64,000 bases of DNA, from contig CABMPP010000018.1 of the NCBI GenBank assembly GCA_902388495.1, positions 16,321 to 80,320 on the forward strand, written 5' to 3'. The position numbers were made by a program, and so were the translations under genes. This document shows, in pieces, positions 9,089 through 16,168 of the stretch. Each line of letters begins with the position of its first letter. Position 1 is the first letter of the stretch. The notes below the pieces were generated by a model, which was not told the DNA's origin, did not search any database, and was given only the letters and a program-made list of their open reading frames with translations. The DNA comes from an uncultured Bacteroides sp. (lineage in GTDB: Bacteria > Bacteroidota > Bacteroidia > Bacteroidales > Bacteroidaceae).

Positions 9089-9131
9089 TTAATTTCTTTC
9101 GTTAATAATGTTTATTCAACCTGACAAATAA

Positions 9132-9162
9132 TTGTTTGGCATCAATAGAATACGTATCTTTG
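9132..9162 (+). promoter_or_regulatory. Promoter of ssrA
   Basis: TTG (9132-9134) and TATCTTTG (9155-9162) are separated by 20 bp. Transcription would begin near 9169, leaving a ~29-nt 5' leader to be removed from pre-tmRNA. Confidence 0.75.
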
Positions 9163-9197
9163 CAGCCACGATTCCCCAAAGAACCGTGCACAATTTT

Positions 9198-9591
9198 GGG
9201 CTTGACTGGATTTGACAGCGGGCAGAAATGGTGAGTAAGCATGCAGTGCGTCGTTGATTTGCACTTAAATCTCAGTCCTCAAAATTTTATCTGGCGAAAC
9301 TAATTACGCTCTTGCTGCTTAATCGAATCATAGTAGATTAGCTTAATCCAGGCACCAGGTGCCAGGACGAGACATCACTCGGAAGCTGTTGCTCCGAAGC
9401 ATTCCGGTTCAGTGGTGCAGTTACATCGGGGATAGTTGGAAGTGGCCTCGCACTTTTGATGAAACTTTAGAGGATAAGGCAGGAATTGATGGCTTTGGTT
9501 CTGTTCCTGCACGAAAATTTAGGCAAAGATAAGCATGTAGAAAGCTTATGATTTCCTCGTTTGGACGAGGGTTCGATTCCCTCCAGGTCCA
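9198..9591 (+). ncRNA. ssrA: Transfer-messenger RNA (tmRNA)
   Basis: tmRNA rescues stalled ribosomes and tags the nascent protein for proteolysis. The 5' GGGCTTG pairs with the 3' CAGGTCC to form the acceptor stem. The 3' end holds a T-arm (GGGTTCGATTCCC). The tag reading frame at 9293-9322 encodes GETNYALAA and stop TAA, a typical Bacteroides tag. The CCA end is not encoded (ACAAGG follows), so it must be added after transcription. A factor-independent terminator follows at 9619-9680. The SmpB gene is not in the window. Confidence 0.95.
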
Positions 9592-9618
9592 CAAGGTGGA
9601 TGTTTGAAACTCATTAAT

Positions 9619-9680
9619 GACGCAACAATGTATTAAAACTGACGTGTTAGTTGGTAGTGATGCATTGTTGCGTCTTTTTT
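9619..9680 (+). terminator. Intrinsic terminator of ssrA
   Basis: Perfect 12-bp arms GACGCAACAATG and CATTGTTGCGTC flank a 32-nt loop and are followed by a run of six T. Confidence 0.8.
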
Positions 9681-9739
9681 ACGTTTATGCTACAGTAGCT
9701 ATGAAATATAGTAATGAATGATATGTATTATTATTAAGG

Positions 9740-9790
9740 TAAGAGATACATTTGTTTCAATGGTGACATTTGTTTGAATAATATCTCTTA
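9740..9790. promoter_or_regulatory. Nested inverted and direct repeats upstream of the ATPase/STAS/PIN operon
   Basis: TAAGAGATA (9740-9748) and TATCTCTTA (9782-9790) form a perfect 9-bp inverted repeat. Inside it a 13-bp direct repeat, ACATTTGTTTSAA, occurs at 9748-9760 and 9766-9778, an 18-bp period with one mismatch. It ends 17 nt before the -7 box. The arrangement looks like an operator, perhaps for autoregulation; this is inference. Confidence 0.5.
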
Positions 9791-9806
9791 TTTCTTTTTT
9801 TATTTC

Positions 9807-9814
9807 TATTTTTG
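9807..9814 (+). promoter_or_regulatory. -7 element of the ATPase/STAS/PIN operon
   Basis: TATTTTTG matches TAnnTTTG, 21 nt before the start codon at 9835. No TTG at the -33 spacing was found, so the promoter may need help or be weak. Confidence 0.5.
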
Positions 9815-9834
9815 CGACAATTTAGAATCAGAGT

Positions 9835-10725
9835 ATGCCAAAAATAAAAATAGGGACAAGTATAGGGAGTAATTATGAGGGATATGAGCAATTAGTCTCA
9901 CTGTACCATCAGATGAAAGAATATAGTAACACTACTATTGATTTGGATTTCTCGTCAAATCGTTGGTTTGAAGCCAATCTATGTGCCGTTTTGGGCTCTA
10001 TTGGTTTGCTGATGGAAAAAAATAGAGTCAGAATAACTTATTCTAATATGTCTAATTCTTTAATAGATATATTAACAAGAAATGGGTTTATAGGCAGTAA
10101 TTATTTAGACTTATCAGATAACCATAATGGAACGGTTGTAAGTTTTCAAAGATTTAAGCATAATCAAGACAGTGCTTTTAATGGTTATATAAAAAGAGAA
10201 CTTCTTTCAAAATCAGATTTTCCTAAGCATAGTGTATTGCTTGGAAAAAGAATAACTGAGAGCATTTTTGAAATATTTGAAAATGCAAGGACTCATGGAA
10301 AATGTGAGTTTATTCATACCTGTGGGCAATATTATCCACGAAAAAGCCCTGCTCGATTGGATATAACAATTGTTGATGTAGGCCAAACTATTCATAAGAA
10401 CGTTAATGATTTCCATTTCCCTTTGAAGGAATTTGATGCATGCATGGCTATAGATTGGGCTATAAAATATGGGAACACGACCAAAATAGGGAGGACCGGG
10501 GGATTAGGATTAAGTCTAATTCTTGAGTTTATAAAGTTAAACAATGGAGTAATGCAAATAATATCATCTAATGGATATTGGGAGTATCGTGGCAATCGAG
10601 TGCGTATGGGTACACTAAAGAACAATTTTCCAGGGACTATCGTTAATATTGAGTTCAATTTTGATGATAGTTGCTTTTATCAATTAAAAAGTGAGGTTAA
10701 TTTGACTATGAATGATATATTTTAG
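9835..10725 (+). CDS. GHKL (HATPase_c) ATP-binding protein
   Basis: This 296-residue soluble protein carries a GHKL ATP-binding fold in its second half. The N-box is FEIFENARTHG with E146 and N150, the D-containing box is TIVDVG, and the lid/G-box is GRTGGLGLS at residues 219-227. There is no histidine-phosphorylation domain, no membrane segment and no sensor domain, so it resembles anti-sigma kinases such as SpoIIAB rather than a two-component kinase. The N-terminal ~110 residues are unassigned. It heads a tight operon with a STAS-like protein (12-nt gap) and a PIN protein. The region is AT-rich compared with its neighbours. The ATP-binding call is firm; the role is inferred. Confidence 0.8.
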   Translation: MPKIKIGTSIGSNYEGYEQLVSLYHQMKEYSNTTIDLDFSSNRWFEANLCAVLGSIGLLMEKNRVRITYSNMSNSLIDILTRNGFIGSNYLDLSDNHNGTVVSFQRFKHNQDSAFNGYIKRELLSKSDFPKHSVLLGKRITESIFEIFENARTHGKCEFIHTCGQYYPRKSPARLDITIVDVGQTIHKNVNDFHFPLKEFDACMAIDWAIKYGNTTKIGRTGGLGLSLILEFIKLNNGVMQIISSNGYWEYRGNRVRMGTLKNNFPGTIVNIEFNFDDSCFYQLKSEVNLTMNDIF

Positions 10726-10737
10726 TAATTTTGTGCC

Positions 10738-11100
10738 ATGAATATGAAAGAGGGAAATGCCATATTAAAAGTTAATGAGTATACTGTATTGGATATTGCT
10801 GTATCTTCTGATGAAGGAGATAAGATCAATCAGCATATTCGTTTATTGTTGGAACGATACCAGAAAGTAACTATTGACTTTTCTGGTATAACTTTGTTAA
10901 CTTCTGCTTTTTTAAATGCTGCTATTGGGCAGTTATATAATGATTTCAGTTCGGAAGAATTAGCATCCCGTTTATTTTTGTCTAATGTAAATAAGGAAGA
11001 TTTGCCATTATTCAAGAAAGTAACGGATAGAGCAAAGGAGTATTTTAAAAACGAACAGGAATTCTCTAAGACTACAAAAGAAATTCTAGATGGGGAGTAA
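10738..11100 (+). CDS. STAS-like (DUF4325) protein
   Basis: A 120-residue protein that fits the STAS-like DUF4325 family. After a short beta-strand N-terminus, residues 47-64 read DFSGITLLTSAFLNAAIG, matching the strand-loop-helix of STAS antagonists. T55/S56 sit where anti-anti-sigma proteins are phosphorylated. Paired with the preceding GHKL protein it recalls a SpoIIAA/SpoIIAB partner switch, in which the kinase phosphorylates the STAS partner. Its 3' end overlaps the longest reading of the PIN gene by 11 bp, so the genes are translationally coupled. No sigma factor sits in the operon; the output may be the PIN protein. Confidence 0.75.
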   Translation: MNMKEGNAILKVNEYTVLDIAVSSDEGDKINQHIRLLLERYQKVTIDFSGITLLTSAFLNAAIGQLYNDFSSEELASRLFLSNVNKEDLPLFKKVTDRAKEYFKNEQEFSKTTKEILDGE

Positions 11101-11653
11101 TTGTACGGATATTAGAAATTACTCTCCTAAAAGGATGGATAATTTCTTTTTTGATAATAATATTTGGATATTTTTGTTTTGTCCAATAGGCAATCACGAC
11201 AAGAGTAAACAGAAAATATATTCTTCTTTTTTGCAATCTGTTCGTCAAGCAAATGCTACTATATGGATAAATAGCCTGGTTATTTCTGAATTTGCGAATG
11301 TAAGCATTAAGCTGGATTATAATTTATGGAAGAAAAATGAAGTAAAGCAAACTTTGTTAGAAACGGATTTAGATTACAAACAAGCATACAGGAAAACCCA
11401 AAGATACCATGATACAGTTGAAAGTATTTGTGCTGCGATAAATCAAATATTAGCATTGTGTGAGAAATGTACTGATAATTTCAACGCTTTAAATATTCAA
11501 TCTATTCTTTCTCATTTTATAGATATAGATTTTAACGATAGTTACTATATAGAGTTATGTAGACATTCTTCTTTTAAGTTTGTGACAGATGATAAAGATT
11601 TTATGAATATATCAAATGATAATATGGTTATATTGGGCAATCTTAAAAGATAA
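11090..11653 (+). CDS. PIN-domain-like protein, putative nuclease
   Basis: A protein of up to 187 residues with the acidic pattern of PIN nucleases: D22 in FFFDNNIW, E67 in ISEFAN, D150 in FNDSYY and D167/D168 in VTDDKDF. PIN domains usually cleave RNA and many are toxins. The ATG at 11090 overlaps the STAS-like gene; an internal ATG at 11135 (MDNFFFDNN) puts the first catalytic Asp at position 7, as is usual for PIN proteins, and may be the true start. It is the last gene of the operon and converges with the methyltransferase gene 24 nt away. The sequence is divergent, so the nuclease call is likely rather than certain. Confidence 0.65.
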   Translation: MGSNCTDIRNYSPKRMDNFFFDNNIWIFLFCPIGNHDKSKQKIYSSFLQSVRQANATIWINSLVISEFANVSIKLDYNLWKKNEVKQTLLETDLDYKQAYRKTQRYHDTVESICAAINQILALCEKCTDNFNALNIQSILSHFIDIDFNDSYYIELCRHSSFKFVTDDKDFMNISNDNMVILGNLKR

Positions 11654-11677
11654 TATCATTAATTATACATTTAGGGT

Positions 11678-12454
11678 TTACTTTCTCTTTAAGACGTAAA
11701 AACAACTTGTACTGACGAAATTTCTTAAGTATGGAATGGAGGCAACCGTTTTGTTCAGTCTTTGCGGTGATAATCCGAACTTGATTTTATAGTGTGGGTT
11801 TATAAAGTATAATTGCTGGTCTACAATTTGGTATCCTGTTTTTTGCGCAATGTTGTGGAACATTTCAATGGTGCATCTGGTATGTTTAATGTCTAATAGT
11901 TCTGTTATGGTCGCTTCTTTCTCACCGCATAGTCTTAGTATTTGTCTGTACAATGTGTAAGGTAGCAGGTGTATGAAAGGAAAGTGCGAAATGATTTTAC
12001 TGTGTGCAATCTGCTGATGGCCCCCGAATGGCATTTGCCAGGCAGGAAATCCTACAAATATCACTCCGTCGGTAGATAAGTAATCTCTCATGCAGGCTAG
12101 GAAACGTGATTTATTCTCAATATGTTCTATCACGTCGTGTATGAGAATCAGAGGAAATTCTTTTCCGTCTTTTTCCAGCTGAAAGACATCAGAGGCTATG
12201 AAATGGCCTTTTTGACGTTTCTTCTTGAAGAATGCGCCTGCTTGCTGTATTCGTGAAGCGACAATGTCGATGCCGACAACGTGGCAACCGGATTCTGCGA
12301 AAGGAAGCAGGTTGCCTCCCTCTCCGCAACCTACTTCCAATACAGTGTTTGGTATATATCCGATGATCTTTTTTATATAAGGGATATAGTAATTCCTGCT
12401 TGTTTGTGCTTGCTCCTCAAAGTAGCGTTCACGGTTGGTATGACGTTTCTGCAT
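11678..12454 (-). CDS. Class I SAM-dependent methyltransferase
   Basis: This 258-residue protein has the Rossmann-type methyltransferase motif I VLEVGCGEGGN (residues ~39-49), an acidic strand-2 end VVGIDI, and the post-motif HDVIEHIEN, as in UbiG/BioC-like enzymes. It would use S-adenosylmethionine; the acceptor is unknown. It starts 71 nt downstream of the sigma-barrel fusion gene on the same strand and may be read through from it. No export signal is present. Confidence 0.8.
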   Translation of the reverse strand: MQKRHTNRERYFEEQAQTSRNYYIPYIKKIIGYIPNTVLEVGCGEGGNLLPFAESGCHVVGIDIVASRIQQAGAFFKKKRQKGHFIASDVFQLEKDGKEFPLILIHDVIEHIENKSRFLACMRDYLSTDGVIFVGFPAWQMPFGGHQQIAHSKIISHFPFIHLLPYTLYRQILRLCGEKEATITELLDIKHTRCTIEMFHNIAQKTGYQIVDQQLYFINPHYKIKFGLSPQRLNKTVASIPYLRNFVSTSCFYVLKRK

Positions 12455-12525
12455 TTTTACTCGTTTTTAGGTTATCTATAGTTATGATAATCATCCGGGC
12501 AAAAGACTGCATGGAAAATTAGGTT

Positions 12526-14181
12526 TTACCAAGAGAAACGGATTCCTATCGGCATGGTGAACGTAAACGGGTGTTCCTTCCGGATGGTACGCAATTCACT
12601 TCCATCGGGAATGTAGTAGTTGACAGTCGGTTCTATATAGATGCTGGTATGGGGACTAATATAATATTGTATACCTGCATTTGTATTGACCGACCATTGA
12701 ATCGGAGGAGTCAAGGATTGCCGTTTAAGAAGGTTGGGTATACTGTCCGTCGTATGAGAAGTCTGGAGTGTTCCTTTTACGGGAATGTCTATTTGTATCC
12801 CTGCTGAAGCATAGCAGGAGAGGCGTTTGTAATTCCAGAAACGATAGGAAAGCCGCAAGGGAATACCGATGTAGTGCAACTTCTGAGTTTCCAGTATATG
12901 ATATTCTTCACCGGTGCTGAATTCCGATTTGAGATAAGTATAGTTTAATCCGGTTTCCAGGCTCCATGGTCCGTTCAGCTTCTTGCTTAAGGAGAGTCCG
13001 GCAGTGATGGGGGCTTCATGATGCTGATGTTCTATGATTCTGCCACTATTACTTTCTGCCACTTGCATGAGACCCACAGAGTCGTTGCCTAATATTCCTT
13101 GTTGGTATCGGGTGTTCAGATAGGAATAATACTCTTCCCAAGTGCTGACTTGTTGAGGAAGATGCCCGGAGGAAGCATCGGTCTGCGGAGTGGCCATCAA
13201 TTTGTATAGGCTTTGTGCAAGTTGCGGACCGAGTGAACCGGTCAGCATCAGTTTCCATTTGCTGCTTTTCTTATTTTGGAGAAGCTTCGTTTGTGGGAAC
13301 GAATATGAGATCCCGTCTCTTTTAGTTCTATTCACGGTGATAAAAGGATTGGTAATGAACAGCTTGCTTGCATAATCTTGTGTTTCGGGAATAGTGAGGG
13401 GAAGAACATCTGGGAGTGGGGCTGTTCGGTTTATAGCTGTTATGTTCCGGCATTTTCCTTCATCGTAATGTGGCATTCGTCTGCTTTCAATAACGTTTCT
13501 TTCTTCCGGTCTTTTTTCTGTTTTAGGATATTGGGTGGCAGTTCCGGTAGAGCGTATTTCTTTGAATGCGATTGTTCTTTTTTCTTTATGCAGATATTCA
13601 TACAGCATTGGGAAAAGGAGTAGCAGTACCAGAACTATTACTACCCGATAACCGGTTAACATCTTTCTGAGCAATGCTTTTGCCCGGAACAGTTGCGAGG
13701 AAGAGGAATGGGGAGCGATGCCCAGCAATTCTCCGATCTCTTTGTGCGAAAGTCCTTCCAGGACGGCCAGTTTGAACACTTTACGATAGCCTTCCGGAAG
13801 GTTGTCTACCATATCCAGCATTTGGTGGTATGAGACGAAATCCGGATAAAAAGGAGTCTCTGACGGTTCTTCTTCTTCGGAAATGTCGGTCAGGGGAATG
13901 TTAGTGACAATACTTGTTTGGTTGAGGTATCTCAAGGCTATGTTTTTCATGATTTTCTTCATCCAGCTTTCCAGCTTCTCGGGGTTGCGCAATGATCGGA
14001 TTGAGGTGAAGATTATGATAAAACCATCATGAAGAAGATCTTGGGCAATTGTCGGTTCGGGAATGTAATGAAGACATATCTTCATCATTTTTTCCGAATA
14101 ATTCATATAGAGCAGGTTCAGGCCCTGCTCATCTCCTTTTTGGCATAAATCAACAAGATCTTTTATGTTCATGTGTGTCAT
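12526..14181 (-). CDS. ECF sigma factor fused to a transmembrane helix and outer-membrane beta-barrel domain
   Basis: This 551-residue protein has an unusual order of parts. Residues ~20-88 form sigma region 2 (AQDLLHDGFIIIF, LESWMKKIMKNIALRYL). Residues ~118-172 form region 4 with its helix-turn-helix (LPEGYRKVFKLAVLEGLSHK). Residues 179-196 are one membrane helix preceded by RKMLTGYR, consistent with N-in, C-out topology. About 110 linker residues follow, then ~240 residues of amphipathic strands ending in a terminal aromatic (GIRFSW), like small porin-type barrels. There is no stop or frameshift between the parts. The family would sense the envelope and act on RNA polymerase, perhaps after proteolysis; that is inference. 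A -7 box lies at 14268-14275. Confidence 0.8.
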   Translation of the reverse strand: MTHMNIKDLVDLCQKGDEQGLNLLYMNYSEKMMKICLHYIPEPTIAQDLLHDGFIIIFTSIRSLRNPEKLESWMKKIMKNIALRYLNQTSIVTNIPLTDISEEEEPSETPFYPDFVSYHQMLDMVDNLPEGYRKVFKLAVLEGLSHKEIGELLGIAPHSSSSQLFRAKALLRKMLTGYRVVIVLVLLLLFPMLYEYLHKEKRTIAFKEIRSTGTATQYPKTEKRPEERNVIESRRMPHYDEGKCRNITAINRTAPLPDVLPLTIPETQDYASKLFITNPFITVNRTKRDGISYSFPQTKLLQNKKSSKWKLMLTGSLGPQLAQSLYKLMATPQTDASSGHLPQQVSTWEEYYSYLNTRYQQGILGNDSVGLMQVAESNSGRIIEHQHHEAPITAGLSLSKKLNGPWSLETGLNYTYLKSEFSTGEEYHILETQKLHYIGIPLRLSYRFWNYKRLSCYASAGIQIDIPVKGTLQTSHTTDSIPNLLKRQSLTPPIQWSVNTNAGIQYYISPHTSIYIEPTVNYYIPDGSELRTIRKEHPFTFTMPIGIRFSW

Positions 14182-14267
14182 AATGTTATTTATCTAAGAT
14201 GATAAATAATATGAATGACTGCATGCGTTTGTCTTTTTTAACTCTTTTCTTCATTTGCAAAGATATC

Positions 14268-14275
14268 ATTTTCAC
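14268..14275 (-). promoter_or_regulatory. -7 element of the sigma-barrel fusion gene
   Basis: The minus strand reads TATCTTTG, 87 nt upstream of the start. A TTG occurs 17 bp further upstream, slightly short of the usual spacing. The leader contains a small hairpin (ATTTATC/GATAAAT, about 14195-14215). Confidence 0.5.
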
Positions 14276-14378
14276 TGATAATCAATAGCTCTGAAGTTTA
14301 CTTTAGATTAAGTTCATTTCAAATGAGAGGAAATATAAGTACATGAGACAAGTATTTATATTTTTTCCTTATTCTTTA

Positions 14379-14409
14379 TTGTTCCTTTTAAAGATAAAGT
14401 GTATATTTG
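14379..14409 (+). promoter_or_regulatory. Promoter of the ECF sigma/FecR locus
   Basis: TTG (14379-14381) and TATATTTG (14402-14409) are 20 bp apart and lie 30 nt before the ECF sigma start codon. Confidence 0.65.
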
Positions 14410-14438
14410 TCACTTTAACTGGTTACTCGTAATCTGTA

Positions 14439-14999
14439 ATGACCTTTGATCTGAACGAATTCAACCATTTTTTCATAGACTATCAGCAGCGCTTTGTACA
14501 CTTTGCCGATACCTATGTACACGACGAAGCTGTTGCTGAAGACTTCGTCATCGAGTCCATGATGTATTACTGGGAGAACAAAGACCGTCTGCCTGCTGAT
14601 ACGAATATTCCCGCTTATGTACTGACCGCAATAAAACATCGTTGTATAGACCATCTGCGCCACCAACAGATACATCAAGATGTTTCTGACGAAATATCGC
14701 GTATCTATGCTTGGGAGTTATCGAGCCGCATTGTTACTTTGGAAGATTTTGAACCTAATGAGATCTTTACCAAAGAGATACAGGATATTGTAGACAAGAC
14801 TTTGGAGAACTTGCCCGAACAGACCCGGCGCATCTTCATCATGAGTCGTTACGAGAATCAGCCTCATAAAGAAATAGCCAGTCTGTTGGCTATGACTACC
14901 AAAGGAGTGGAATTTCATATCTCCAAAGCTACCAAGGCATTACGCATTGCTCTGAAGGACTATTTGCCTGCTTCCATTCTTTTTTTCTATCTGAACTAA
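14439..14999 (+). CDS. ECF-type RNA polymerase sigma-70 factor
   Basis: This 186-residue protein contains region 2 (VAEDFVIESMMYYWENK, YVLTAIKHRCIDHLR) and region 4 (LPEQTRRIFIMSRYENQ, HKEIASLLAMTTKGVEFHIS). It directs RNA polymerase to target promoters and matches the Bacteroides-expanded ECF group found next to FecR and SusCD genes. The FecR anti-sigma gene follows 74 nt downstream, and SusC with an STN domain after that, which is the classic outer-membrane-to-cytoplasm signalling set. Confidence 0.93.
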   Translation: MTFDLNEFNHFFIDYQQRFVHFADTYVHDEAVAEDFVIESMMYYWENKDRLPADTNIPAYVLTAIKHRCIDHLRHQQIHQDVSDEISRIYAWELSSRIVTLEDFEPNEIFTKEIQDIVDKTLENLPEQTRRIFIMSRYENQPHKEIASLLAMTTKGVEFHISKATKALRIALKDYLPASILFFYLN

Positions 15000-15073
15000 A
15001 AAAAACTTCTTTTTCACTAGGGAATGCTTTCTCCCGTTCGCTATTACTGTAGATACGCAAAACAAGAGTATTT

Positions 15074-16021
15074 ATGGATAAAGATATATTATACCGCTTT
15101 TTCGAAGGTCGTGCCACTGTAGATGAGATGAAGTCGGTGAAAGAATGGGCTGAAGCTTCCGAAGAGAATAATAAACTCTTCCGGCGGGAGCGTAAGCTGT
15201 TCAATGCGATGATTCTTGTAAGACATTCGAAAAAGTCTGATATGCCGGTGAAGGAGATTAAGAAAAAGAACTATTTCGTTCGGGAATTCCTGAAGATAGC
15301 TTCTGTTGTAATAATAACGGTAGGGATAACGGCTGCTTTGTTTTCAATAGGCGAAGGTAAAGATAATATAAATATAGCAATGCAGACCATTACCGTTCCG
15401 GCAGGTCAGCGTGTGAACCTCGATTTACCCGATGGTTCGAACGTTTGGTTGAATGCCGGAACCAAAATGCAATATCCTGTTTCGTTTATGAAAGGTAAAC
15501 GGGAAGTAATATTGGACGGAGAAGCTTACTTTGAAGTGGCGCATAACGAAAAATGCCCGTTTGTAGTCCATACTGCTATGCTGGATGTGGAAGTATTAGG
15601 AACGAAGTTTAATGTCGAAGCCTATTCTAATCGGAAAATATTTGAGACCTCCTTGCTACAAGGTAAGGTTAGAGTGAAATCCCCCGATAATGGAAAAGAA
15701 TTTGTGACCTTACTTCCTGATTATAAGACTACCTTGCAGAACGGTAAGTTGGTAGTGAGCAAGATTGATGATTACAATGTCTATCGTTGGAAAGAAGGAC
15801 TGTATTGTTTCAAAAACAAACCCTTTGCTGAAATCATGCGAGACTTGGAGAAATGCTACGACCTTAAAATCCAACTGGATAAGCAGAGTATAGCCAAGGT
15901 GGTGTTGACCGGAAAGTTCCGTATATCCGACGGTCTGGATTACGCTCTGCGTGTTTTGCAGAACGATGTGGCTTTCACTTATCGGCGAGATAAAGAAGAT
16001 GACGTCATTTATATAAAGTAA
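15074..16021 (+). CDS. FecR family anti-sigma factor
   Basis: A 315-residue inner-membrane protein. The N-terminal ~70 residues are cytoplasmic and hold the anti-sigma helix region (FFEGRATVDEMKSVKEW). One membrane helix follows (FLKIASVVIITVGITAALF). The periplasmic FecR domain has VPAGQRVNLDLPDGSNVWLN, and the C-terminal ~70 residues fit DUF4974 (FKNKPFAEIMRDLEKCYDL). It would hold the preceding sigma factor and release it when the SusC STN domain signals substrate binding. Confidence 0.93.
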   Translation: MDKDILYRFFEGRATVDEMKSVKEWAEASEENNKLFRRERKLFNAMILVRHSKKSDMPVKEIKKKNYFVREFLKIASVVIITVGITAALFSIGEGKDNINIAMQTITVPAGQRVNLDLPDGSNVWLNAGTKMQYPVSFMKGKREVILDGEAYFEVAHNEKCPFVVHTAMLDVEVLGTKFNVEAYSNRKIFETSLLQGKVRVKSPDNGKEFVTLLPDYKTTLQNGKLVVSKIDDYNVYRWKEGLYCFKNKPFAEIMRDLEKCYDLKIQLDKQSIAKVVLTGKFRISDGLDYALRVLQNDVAFTYRRDKEDDVIYIK

Positions 16022-16083
16022 CCCTGGTACTAACCCTTTAATACAGAGCAAAGCCTATGCAGTGATACTTATGAAAAACAAAA

Positions 16084-16115
16084 AGCCGACAGATGTTTGC
16101 CCCATCTATCGGCCT
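16084..16115 (+). promoter_or_regulatory. Intercistronic hairpin between FecR and SusC genes
   Basis: AGCCGACAGATG pairs with CATCTATCGGC(C)T around a 7-nt loop. It lacks a strong T run, so it may attenuate or mark an mRNA end rather than stop transcription fully; SusC often needs higher expression than the regulators. Confidence 0.4.
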
Positions 16116-16168
16116 TGGACTAACACAATTTCTTAAATAAATCGTATTAATAACTTATTTGCAAAGAT

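Noticed and set aside
9550..11700. Genomic island inserted at ssrA
   Set aside because: No integrase is present and no second copy of the ssrA 3' end (GGTTCGATTCCC...) was seen within the window, so insertion is not supported beyond base composition.
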